From: Akkermansiaceae bacterium
Lineage (GTDB): Bacteria; Verrucomicrobiota; Verrucomicrobiia; Verrucomicrobiales; Akkermansiaceae
Length of the DNA stretch: 19,283 bases
Reading direction: 5' to 3'
Assembly: GCA_023300205.1 (NCBI GenBank)
Contig: JALZVD010000219.1
Coordinates: 1 to 19,283, forward strand
This document shows, one piece after another, positions 8,264 to 15,868 of this stretch. Numbering within the stretch: position 1 is the stretch's first letter; every line of letters starts with the position of its first letter. The notes beneath the pieces are model-generated. The model was not told the origin of the DNA. It did not search any database and saw nothing but the letters and a program-made list of their open reading frames with translations. The position numbers were made by a program, and so were the translations under genes.

Positions 8264-10690
8264 ATGAAAAAATCACTCACTAGCCTCATCTACCTAACCT
8301 GCATCGTTCTAGTCTGTATGATTCCGGCTACCTCTGCACAAATCGGAGGATCGCCTAACCCTTTTGGCTCAGGACACAGTGCTAACTCATCCACATCATC
8401 CATCATCAGTAGCGCTAGCTCCATCAAGCCGGGTGAGAAATTCAAAATAGCACTCAAGCTCAGCCACCCTCATCAATGGCACTCCTACTTCCATAATGAC
8501 GGCATAGGCATCTCTAAAGCACCAGCAGTAACGTGGACACTCCCAGAGCGCCTCAATGCATCACCTCTATCATTCCCTACCCCACACTCCATAGACTCCT
8601 TTGGGCTAAATTCATACGGATACAACGGCACAAACTACTTCATCACCGAAATCACCCTCCCCAAAGAACTCACCATCGGTCAATCATATCAAATCACCGC
8701 AGACGCATCATGGCAGATCTGTAAAGAAAGCTGCATTCAAGAAAAAGCAAAACACACCATCACAATCACCGCCTCAGAAACCACCGTTACAAATCCCCTC
8801 TACAACCAAGAACTCAAAGACTATCAGCCAAAATACATTCCCTCACAAACACCACCCGCTGATTGGAAAATCACTGCCACTGAAAGCAACAAAGACATCG
8901 AAATCACCATCTCATCGAATACCAAATTCCCAGAAGACATCAAATTCTACGAATACAATGGCCAACTCGATGCTCAGAAACCCATCAACATCACCAATCA
9001 AGAAAACACACTCACCATCTCAGCTAAGTTCAACGAAGGAAATGACTTCTCCTCAACACCTGCAGAAAAATTAGACCACATCAGCGGCATCCTCCACAGT
9101 CCTTCCACCCCCTTATCTGCCAAAAGCCACAGCATATTCATCAACACCGCTTGGCTAAAGAAATCTAATGAAACTCCAATCACTCAAAGTCAACCTGCTA
9201 AAGTAATATCAGAAACTCCAGAACAGACAGATCCAGAAAGCAACGCCAAAGAAATAGCCACTAAATATGACCTAGACTCTAAAATCAGCATCATCACACT
9301 CGACCGCTTAGACGATGAAGGTAACGCCATCGATGACGCAGGTAACATCATCGAGAAAGAAGAACTCTTCACTGATGCAGAAGGAAATATCACCGATGCA
9401 GAAGGAAACATCATAGGTAAAATAGAAAAAACCACCTTCCTCTTCGCCACTGTCCTCATCTTCTTCGGCGGACTCATTCTCAACCTCATGCCATGCGTGT
9501 TCCCAGTTCTTGGAGTAAAAGTCCTAGGCTTCGTTCAGCTCTCAGGAAATGACCCTAAGAAAATCAAAATACACGGCATCGTCTTCACCCTCGGAGTCAT
9601 CATCTCCATGTGGATACTCGCCGCCGTCATCCTCACTATTCGTGAAACACCTGGCCAGTCAGTAGCTTGGGGTAATCAGATGAAAGAACCTAAATTCGTA
9701 GGATCTATGATCATCCTGATGACCATGTTTGCCTTAAATCTCTACGGCGTCTTCGAAGTAGGAACCTCTCTCACCAGTGCAGGAGGCAAGCTGCACGCCA
9801 AGAAAGGCTACGAAGGATCATTCTTCAGCGGTATCCTCACCACCCTCATCGCCACACCTTGTGGAGCGCCCCTCCTCGCCACCGCCATGACTTACACCCT
9901 TCAGCAGACCATTCTCCTCGCTATGATACTGTTCACAGTTTTTGCCCTTGGCGTAGCAGCACCTTACCTCGTGCTGTCATTCTTCCCAGCACTCATCAAT
10001 AAACTACCTCGCCCAGGAAACTGGATGGTCACCTTCAAGAAATCCATGGCATTCCCTCTCATGGCTACCGTCGTTTTCCTCATGACTGCATTCATTTCTC
10101 AGACCGGTAAAGAAGGCATCATCCTCATGCTCTGGTCACTCGTAATACTAGCAACCGCTGCATTCATCTATGGCACATGGTCACCACCATTTATAGCCAA
10201 GACTAAACGCTACATCCTCGGCTTCGGACTCTCCATCATCATCGCCGCTTGGGGCGGACACCTCGGCTACCAAGCCATGAATACCACTCCAGAAAAACAG
10301 CAACCTTCCATCGTTACAAACCCAGATGACATCCATAGCTGGACACCCTGGAAACCAGCACTAGTAGACCAAGAACGATCCAAAAAACGCATCGTCTGGA
10401 TAGACTATACCGCAGATTGGTGACTTACCTGCCTAGCAAATGAGAAGCGTGTCTTCTCAAACAAAGAAGTAGTTAACCTCACTCTTTCAAGCAACGTCAG
10501 CAAAATCAAGCTAGACCTCACTGATGATAAAGAAGCTGAAGACAAAGAACTACAAAGAACCAAAAAAGGCGGAATCCCACTCATGATCATCTACCCAGCT
10601 AACCCAGATCGTCCAGGCGTATTCCTTGATGGCACCGTATCACCTGCAGATGCTCTAAAAGCACTCAAATACGCCATCAAATACTCCTAA
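8264..10690 (+). CDS. dsbD: Thiol:disulfide interchange protein DsbD with in-frame UGA, probable selenocysteine (Sec720)
   Basis: DsbD carries electrons from cytoplasmic thioredoxin across the membrane to periplasmic thiol proteins. The start is taken at ATG 8264, which gives a clean signal peptide (MKKSLTSLIYLTCIVLVC, cleavage near TSA-Q25); an in-frame ATG at 8210 gives an unlikely leader. The order is: DsbD N-terminal domain with Cys153-x3-Cys157 in WQICKESC; a less conserved periplasmic part; acidic GN-type repeats (about 346-384); a membrane domain from about 392 with Cys411 (NLMPCVFP) and Cys533 (TPCGAP); and a C-terminal thioredoxin domain (about 700-808). The TGA at 10421 replaces the first cysteine of that domain (TADW-U720-LT-C723). 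The frame continues 88 codons with normal thioredoxin features (GGIPLMIIYP, FLDGTVSPADAL) to TAA. A SECIS-like hairpin follows the TGA. Without recoding, the redox centre would be lost. Confidence 0.88.
10421..10423 (+). other. In-frame UGA codon read as selenocysteine (predicted)
   Basis: This TGA is codon 720 counted from ATG 8264, between TADW and LTC. DsbD proteins normally have TADWCLTC here, so the UGA replaces the nucleophilic first cysteine and leaves the resolving Cys723 intact. A redox-active U-x-x-C in place of C-x-x-C is the classic setting for bacterial selenocysteine. Confidence 0.85.
10441..10459 (+). promoter_or_regulatory. Candidate bacterial SECIS hairpin inside the dsbD coding region
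   Basis: TGAGAAG (10441-10447) pairs perfectly with CTTCTCA (10453-10459) around the loop CGTGT. The stem begins 17 bases, and the loop 24 bases, after the TGA. The loop has G in its second position, followed by U. This fits the published bacterial SECIS pattern: loop about 16-37 bases downstream, a small loop, and G among its first two bases. A weaker basal helix can be drawn between 10422-10428 and 10469-10474 with one bulged U, which would put the UGA at the base of the structure as in E. coli fdhF. SelB would be the loop-binding partner. Confidence 0.75.
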
Positions 10691-10704
10691 TAATCCCTCA
10701 AAGA

Positions 10705-11610
10705 CTAAAGCCCTAACACCTCAGCAATCAGCGCCATTCGCACAGGCACCCCATTCTGAGCCTGCTCAAAATAACGCGCTTGAGGTAACCCATCTACAGC
10801 CTGCTGAATCTCATTCACTCTAGGCAATGGATGCATTAGCGTCGCATCACCCTTCATCATAGCCACTACCTCTGGACTAAATATAAACGCATTTCTTACT
10901 TGCTGATATTCATCTAAATCATCAAACCTCTCCTTCTGCATCCGCGTATCATAAATCACATCAGATTGCGCTACCACCTCTTCAGTAAGTTCGTGATAAA
11001 CCCCATCACCATCCTTTACATAATCACTAGGCATCTGAATCACCTCTGGAGCTACAAAAGAGATTTCAACCCCTTCATAATTTCTCAAAATCTTCGCCAA
11101 CGAATGCACCGTACGCCCATACTTTAAATCCCCCACAAAGGAAACTTTCAGCCTCTCTTCACCTATCCGATGATGCTTAGCAATAGTAAACAAATCTAAT
11201 AAACTCTGAGTAGGATGCTCTCCTGCCCCATCCCCACCATTTAAAACTGGCACAGGTGAATAATGCGCAGCCAACTTAGCCTCCCCCTTCACCTTCGTCC
11301 TGATCGCAATCACATCAGCATACCCACCTACTATCCTAATAGTATCCTCCATTACCTCCCCCTTAGTCTGTGAAGAAAACGTAACGTCAGTCTCAGAAAC
11401 CACATTCCCACCCAGTCGCATCATCGCCACTTCAAAAGAAAGTCTTGTCCTCGTTGACGGCTCATAAAACAGCGCTCCTAGAATTTTCCCATCACACATC
11501 CCAGAGCCACCAGATGCAATCACCGACTCCATCTCCAAACTCCGCGCCATAATGGCATCTAGGTCAGCACGAGTGAACTGATCCGCCGTAAGAACATGCT
11601 TTATCTCCAT
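10705..11610 (-). CDS. pyrB: Aspartate carbamoyltransferase catalytic subunit
   Basis: PyrB condenses carbamoyl phosphate and aspartate to carbamoyl aspartate, the committed pyrimidine step. The 301-residue protein carries the carbamoyl-phosphate motif FYEPSTRTRLSF (STRTR at about 52-56), the HPTQSLLDLFT motif (about 132-142) and the C-terminal MHPLPR loop. ATG 11610 is preferred over an in-frame GTG at 11619, because the protein from ATG (MEIKHVLTADQF) matches the family's usual N-terminus. It converges on dsbD, whose predicted true stop lies only 14 bases away. The three minus-strand genes upstream read in the same direction after an 86-95 base gap; they have no evident link to pyrimidines. 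No pyrI is visible beside it. Confidence 0.96.
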   Translation of the reverse strand: MEIKHVLTADQFTRADLDAIMARSLEMESVIASGGSGMCDGKILGALFYEPSTRTRLSFEVAMMRLGGNVVSETDVTFSSQTKGEVMEDTIRIVGGYADVIAIRTKVKGEAKLAAHYSPVPVLNGGDGAGEHPTQSLLDLFTIAKHHRIGEERLKVSFVGDLKYGRTVHSLAKILRNYEGVEISFVAPEVIQMPSDYVKDGDGVYHELTEEVVAQSDVIYDTRMQKERFDDLDEYQQVRNAFIFSPEVVAMMKGDATLMHPLPRVNEIQQAVDGLPQARYFEQAQNGVPVRMALIAEVLGL

Positions 11611-11705
11611 AAAGCCCACTTTAGATCATCACACCCTTATGTCAGTAAAAATGATTCCTCTAGCCTCTCAAAATCAAACTCCTCCGCTATTCAACCAAAG
11701 TCTTA

Positions 11706-12584
11706 TTACAAACCTAAAGGCAGTTCAGAAAGATTATGAATTTTACTGCGCAAATCCTGCTGCTTCTCGGGGTCATACACTGTAGAGTTCATCACTCCTA
11801 CCACTCCATTATCCGTCGTGATCAACTTAGGGACCACTCCTCCAGCACCTTTCTTATGGTACTGTCTTCGAACCGTCTTACCTGATGCATCGATCACACT
11901 ATGGCTATAAATAGTCGGCGTAGTCAAAAACAGCACATGCATGCGGTTTTTATTATCTAAAGTCGCTGAGTAATTTCTGAATGCAAGATTTCGCCCCATT
12001 GAATACGTTGCAAGTATTTTACCGCGTTTCACATCCTCCACCTGCACAAATAACTCTGTATTCTCATTAGAAGTAACATTCATAATCCTATACTCCCGCG
12101 TATCTCCAGGAGCACCAGGCACTCCTGCACGTTGCTTCCAAGTAACATGTCCATTAATCACAGTAAAATGAACCTTCTTTGAGCGAGTCCCCTGCTGCGG
12201 AGTCTCACCAGGCATCCTTACGATCGCATATGCTGTATAATTTCCAGATGCACTGAGGTCATAACTATTATTCAGCCTAAAGCTCGATGTCTGCGTTTCT
12301 CCTGTCTTCAATTTCATCGGGGTATAAACTGAATCTTGAATAGCAAATACTGGATGACCATTACCTCTCTCAACCACAAACTCTATCCATTTATTTCTAT
12401 GCTTATTAGAAAATGCTATCGGCTGCCCCGCTCTATTCGTCATTGTCACAGACATCTTTACATCCTCGTAAGCCACATACTGGCCTTTGCCGATCTTAGC
12501 CATGACCCCAAGCTGGCCATAAGCTGTCTGTATCTGGAATAGCACCAGCATAGAAATGGAGAAAATAGTCAGTATCTGTTTCAT
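11706..12584 (-). CDS. Secreted beta-rich protein of unknown function
   Basis: A 292-residue protein with a clear signal peptide (MKQILTIFSISMLVLFQIQ, cleavage near AYG-Q24). The mature part has no membrane segments and reads as beta-sandwich-like sequence: alternating hydrophobic strands such as DVKMSVTMTNRAG and an extension-type segment SASGNYTAYAIVRMPGE. That layout suggests an Ig-like first domain (about 25-145) and a second part rich in short strands (about 150-290) that could be repeat or propeller-like. I recognise no catalytic motif. It starts 15 bases after the end of the pseudokinase-FGE gene, so the two are likely co-transcribed, and it may act with that protein in the envelope. 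This is inferred from position only. Confidence 0.7.
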   Translation of the reverse strand: MKQILTIFSISMLVLFQIQTAYGQLGVMAKIGKGQYVAYEDVKMSVTMTNRAGQPIAFSNKHRNKWIEFVVERGNGHPVFAIQDSVYTPMKLKTGETQTSSFRLNNSYDLSASGNYTAYAIVRMPGETPQQGTRSKKVHFTVINGHVTWKQRAGVPGAPGDTREYRIMNVTSNENTELFVQVEDVKRGKILATYSMGRNLAFRNYSATLDNKNRMHVLFLTTPTIYSHSVIDASGKTVRRQYHKKGAGGVVPKLITTDNGVVGVMNSTVYDPEKQQDLRSKIHNLSELPLGL

Positions 12585-12599
12585 AGTAGTATTGTATCG

Positions 12600-14162
12600 T
12601 TAATCTTCGTATTCAGGTTGCCCTACAGTTCTAAAACCAATGTATGGACGGCGTAAATCTCTAGCATCTTTATCATCCTCTGATGGCTCTAACCAGCGCC
12701 GAGAGGTGGCCTTTAAATCATCTGTGTAGGATCCCCCGCAAATCACCGGCTTTTTATCAGTAGCCATTGGATCAGTTTCTGGCTTACTGCGCTTCAGAGT
12801 CCACTCAGACACATTACCAGCCATACCATAGATTTTATTTACAGTGATATCCTCACTCTCTTGATCCACCGCTCCCCATGATGAAGCCTTCAAATCAATC
12901 AACTTAGACCCTGAGGTCAATAGCGCCGCACGCCATTCCATCTGTGTCGGCAACCTTCTTGAATAACACTCAGCATAAGCATACGCATCCCACCAGTCCA
13001 CTCCCACCACCGGACAGTTCACACTCATTTTTAAGCCGTTCCACTCTCTCCCGCTCCTTGCAGCAGCATACATTCCATCCCAGTCCTCTGGAATATAAGA
13101 TATTTTATAATCAGGCTGATTTTCATGCTGAATGATCTCTACCAAATCTGGAGTCAAATCCTTAAGAAATTTAGCATACTCACCAATCGTCACCTCATGC
13201 GCGTCAATCGTAAACTCTCTCAACCTCACATCCTTCTGCCCCTTCATAAACTCCTTCACATCCACCATCACCACATCGATTAAATCTCGCCTCTTAGGAG
13301 CCTTCTCACGTAGAGAAATCACCCCCACCAGACCTACAAGCACGAGTAAACCTGAAATAATACTCACATTCCTCAATTTCTGCTTACTTATACCTGCCTT
13401 CTTAATCAACATCGTCGAGCTCTTAATCGGAGATACTGCGATCGGCTCTACTAGCTGCCTCTCCACACTATCGGAAAGCTCTTTCACCTGCTCCCATGTG
13501 AGAGGAATTTCTCTCTCACTGTCAGCCATATAGCCCAGAAGTGATCTTGTACGTGTAGCCCCAGGCTCATCAGTCTTTAATACCTTCAGAAAACTCTGCC
13601 CAAGCATCACTTTATCTTGGGTAGACACAGCATGATCTCGCTCACCACCCACTGCCATATTCACAATTCGGCACATCCCTGTATCAGAAATAAATAACTG
13701 ATTCACCGCTAGTGGCAGAGATGCCAGCTTCTTAGACTCTAGATACAAATTCGCATCAGCCACCTGCTTAAGCAAATGCACAACCTCCTCCGGCTTCAGC
13801 TTCTCACGGGTTAGCACCTTCCCCTCAAGAGTATCCCCAGAGATCTTCTCTCGCACATAGAAACAAATACCCTCCTCCCTCACAGCCTCAAACACAGACC
13901 CTATAAGTGGATGATCCACCTGCGCCTTCGTCCGCACATCACTAAGATAAGCAGCGATCACCGCTTCATCATGATGCACCGCACGGTTGAGACTATCAAT
14001 AATCACCTCACGGTTCACAGACACCTGATTCGCCAACCATGTACGAGTCGACTCCCCCTCATACACTAGCTTTTGCAAGTAATAATCTCCCACCTGTATT
14101 CCAGGCATTAATCTCTGATCCATCTCTGACATATATTCTAATAACTCTCTATAAACTGCCAT
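12600..14162 (-). CDS. Membrane protein with degenerate kinase-like domain fused to a formylglycine-generating-enzyme-like domain
   Basis: A 520-residue protein in three parts. Residues about 19-195 follow the Ser/Thr kinase order (IQVGDYYLQKLVYEGEST, then DHPLIGSVFEAVREEGICFYVREKISGDTL) but lack catalytic signatures: the glycine loop is VYEGEST, the VAIK lysine is replaced in REVIIDSL, the HRD loop is replaced by ASLPLAVNQLF, and DFG by NMA. It is therefore a pseudokinase. A membrane segment follows at about 267-284. Residues about 295-514 form a sulfatase-modifying-factor (FGE) fold: FTIDAHEVTIGEYAKF, VVGVDWWDAYAYAECYSRRLPTQMEWRAA, GMAGNVSEWT, CGGSY and IGFRTVG. The paired cysteines of true FGE near the GGSY segment are absent, so it is probably a binding rather than an oxidase domain. 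The kinase-like part should be cytoplasmic and the FGE part periplasmic. Confidence 0.8.
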   Translation of the reverse strand: MAVYRELLEYMSEMDQRLMPGIQVGDYYLQKLVYEGESTRTWLANQVSVNREVIIDSLNRAVHHDEAVIAAYLSDVRTKAQVDHPLIGSVFEAVREEGICFYVREKISGDTLEGKVLTREKLKPEEVVHLLKQVADANLYLESKKLASLPLAVNQLFISDTGMCRIVNMAVGGERDHAVSTQDKVMLGQSFLKVLKTDEPGATRTRSLLGYMADSEREIPLTWEQVKELSDSVERQLVEPIAVSPIKSSTMLIKKAGISKQKLRNVSIISGLLVLVGLVGVISLREKAPKRRDLIDVVMVDVKEFMKGQKDVRLREFTIDAHEVTIGEYAKFLKDLTPDLVEIIQHENQPDYKISYIPEDWDGMYAAARSGREWNGLKMSVNCPVVGVDWWDAYAYAECYSRRLPTQMEWRAALLTSGSKLIDLKASSWGAVDQESEDITVNKIYGMAGNVSEWTLKRSKPETDPMATDKKPVICGGSYTDDLKATSRRWLEPSEDDKDARDLRRPYIGFRTVGQPEYED

Positions 14163-14195
14163 ACCTCATCGATTTGACAATCATAAGATAACCCT

Positions 14196-15416
14196 TTATT
14201 CTCTCAACGAAGGTAATAACATCCCTTCCCCATCCAGACCCTCAAGACCTGGTAAAGTGTAGGGGATCATCTCTAGATCTATCTGCTGCTTATACTGGTC
14301 CTTAGCATGTATCCCATGAAGCCTTCCAGGAAAGGCAAACTGATCCATCAACTCTCCCTTATAATATAACTCCACAACATACCCAAAGTAGCGCCGCTCA
14401 CCAAATAAATGCACATCTGCTAGCTCCAACCTAGGCAACTCATAAAAAGCCTCCGCACTCTCCTCCACCCCATTCACCCAGTCCGTAGGCTCAGTCACCC
14501 AGCGCTTCGCTATAGCCCGCTCTCTCTGTTTAGGCACTGGCTCTACCACTTTGTTATCCACTATATCATAAAAGAAAATCCTTAAATCAATCTGGGAAGG
14601 CTCTATCTCTCGCTTCGTTAATCTCCTAACAGGAATGATCACCTTAGCTGACAGTTGACCTTGACCCACTCTTTGCACCACACTACCTAGCTGAAAAGGC
14701 ACCACATCCGGCGCATCCTTCACACCATTCGCTATCTTATCAGTAGCGATCTCATAATATTGTCCCACCTCTGGGCCAAAAGAAAATAACTTATCATACT
14801 CATCACCAGCTCTCTCCCAGTTACGCATATCCTCAAAAATCAGCGCCCTTCGGTAAATAATCGCTGGTTCATTTGCATCCAAAATCTCCGCCTCATCTAA
14901 TTTCAAAACAGCCCGCACAACATCACCAGATAAGTGCAAACCCTTCGCCTCCTCTACTAACTTCTCAACACGGCTATTCTTAATTGGCATAAACACACCC
15001 TGATCAAATCTTTCAGCAGGTCTAAGACCAACACCAGCAGTCCTCATTCTAACCGTCGCTCCACTCTGAACAGACATCTTAAAATCTGCTCCATCATCAA
15101 CAATCCCCCCCCCTGCATTCCCATATGCCTTGAGAATATCATCATAGCTCCTAGGCTTCTGTTTCTCCACATCTGGCAGAGCATCAGCCAAAGTAGGAAT
15201 ATACACCACCTTCACATCACCTGCTTCTTTCACCTCCACCACTCTAATCTCGCCCACTCTACTTGCCAATGCCACTCCCACCATCACAATCTCGATCAAT
15301 CCAACTAATACCAAAACTCCACAAACAATCGTAAACGTAGGACGCCTAACCATCGTCGCCTTTATAGCAACATCAGCTGGATTACACTCTCCGTTTAATG
15401 GATCATTTTCTAACAT
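14196..15416 (-). CDS. Membrane-anchored TPR-like protein of unknown function
   Basis: A 406-residue protein with a cytoplasmic N-terminus (1-26), one membrane segment (about 27-51, FTIVCGVLVLVGLIEIVMVGVALA), and a linker with a Gly-rich patch encoded by a run of nine G (15105-15113 on the plus strand as C). Two TPR-like helical pairs follow (about 148-215, for example SGDVVRAVLKLDEAEILDANEPAIIYRRALIFEDMRNWERAGDEYD in outline), then a beta-rich C-terminal region (about 245-395). I recognise no enzyme motif. It lies 33 bases upstream of the pseudokinase-FGE gene on the same strand, so it is likely the first gene of a three-gene envelope operon. TPR domains bind proteins, so scaffolding is a reasonable guess. 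Confidence 0.7.
   Translation of the reverse strand: MLENDPLNGECNPADVAIKATMVRRPTFTIVCGVLVLVGLIEIVMVGVALASRVGEIRVVEVKEAGDVKVVYIPTLADALPDVEKQKPRSYDDILKAYGNAGGGIVDDGADFKMSVQSGATVRMRTAGVGLRPAERFDQGVFMPIKNSRVEKLVEEAKGLHLSGDVVRAVLKLDEAEILDANEPAIIYRRALIFEDMRNWERAGDEYDKLFSFGPEVGQYYEIATDKIANGVKDAPDVVPFQLGSVVQRVGQGQLSAKVIIPVRRLTKREIEPSQIDLRIFFYDIVDNKVVEPVPKQRERAIAKRWVTEPTDWVNGVEESAEAFYELPRLELADVHLFGERRYFGYVVELYYKGELMDQFAFPGRLHGIHAKDQYKQQIDLEMIPYTLPGLEGLDGEGMLLPSLRE
15105..15113 (-). repeat. Homopolymer of nine G within a coding region
   Basis: On the coding (minus) strand the codons read GCA GGG GGG GGG ATT at about residues 101-105 of the TPR-like protein. A tract of this length can slip, which would switch the frame. 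Confidence 0.85.
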
Positions 15417-15614
15417 AAACTATCAACTAACTCATATACCCTCGCCTGAAAAGGCACAAATACCAAACTTGTAAAATCTATGACTACCTCACGACAATAA
15501 AATAAACCAAATCATATTTACGAATGATCAAGATCCCCATTAACAACAAAAGCTCACTTCCATAACAGAAGAGAGCTTTTCGGTAAAATAAGTAAATAAC
15601 GATCTAGAAAAAGA
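15417..15614. other. Intergenic region between the TPR-protein gene and rpmJ
   Basis: About 200 AT-rich bases with no coding potential that I can see. It holds the rpmJ terminator (15548-15580) and presumably the promoter of the minus-strand TPR/pseudokinase operon between 15417 and 15547, where I cannot pick a convincing hexamer pair. Confidence 0.5.
15548..15580 (-). terminator. Rho-independent terminator after rpmJ
   Basis: AAAAGCTC (15548-15555) pairs perfectly with GAGCTTTT (15573-15580). An inner CTTC/GAAG helix continues the stem past one A-A mismatch, leaving a 7-base loop CATAACA. Read on the minus strand the hairpin is followed by TTTTGTTGTT, which serves as the U tract. It lies 35 bases past the rpmJ stop. 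Confidence 0.78.
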
Positions 15615-15779
15615 CTACTTAACGCCCTTCTTAGATAGCTTAGTGCCACGTGTTGTGCCCTGACGAGCCTTGAATTTAGGGTTCGTCTTGCAAATAACGT
15701 AAAGAGTACCCTTACGCTTTACAACTTGGCAATCTTCGTGGCGTCGCTTCATTGAAGCTAGTGATGATAAAACTTTCAT
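15615..15779 (-). CDS. rpmJ: Ribosomal protein L36, YkgO (zinc-free) type
   Basis: A 54-residue basic protein starting [18 protein letters not shown]. It matches the B-type L36 represented by E. coli YkgO (MKVLNSLRTAKERHPDCQ), including [23 protein letters not shown]. It keeps Cys17 and Cys30 but lacks the other two ligands of the classical C-C-C-H zinc site (Asn-Pro follows where the His would be), so it is the zinc-independent form. There is an 8-residue or so extension after ARQGTTRG, ending LSKKGVK. It stands alone rather than in a ribosomal-protein operon. Its own strong terminator lies 35 bases downstream. It may be the only L36 of the organism or a zinc-starvation spare; the window cannot say. 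Confidence 0.93.
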   Translation of the reverse strand: MKVLSSLASMKRRHEDCQVVKRKGTLYVICKTNPKFKARQGTTRGTKLSKKGVK

Positions 15780-15868
15780 ATCTATAAAAAATCTGTGGTT
15801 GGAGGGCGAAAACTACCCACATTCCACAACATGTAAAGCCGATTCTGCAAAAAAAATCAAAAAAGAAA

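Noticed and set aside
10421..10423. TGA as a true stop giving a truncated DsbD or a pseudogene
   Set aside because: The downstream frame is intact, thioredoxin-like and free of other stops for 88 codons, and a SECIS-type hairpin follows. A sequencing error (TGC or TGT read as TGA) cannot be fully excluded.
10421..10423. Global UGA-to-Trp or Gly recoding
   Set aside because: All other genes read normally with TGG for Trp and contain no internal TGA, and the site calls for Cys/Sec by homology.
10405..10590. Minus-strand open frame opposite the dsbD readthrough region
   Set aside because: It mirrors the thioredoxin domain, has Ser/Leu-rich shadow composition and no domain signature.
12944..13533. 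Plus-strand open frames inside the pseudokinase-FGE gene
   Set aside because: They are shadows of the minus-strand gene with biased Ser/Thr/Pro composition.
15837..15868. A-rich run after the cyclophilin gene as a terminator
   Set aside because: The minus strand is T-rich here, but I found no preceding hairpin.
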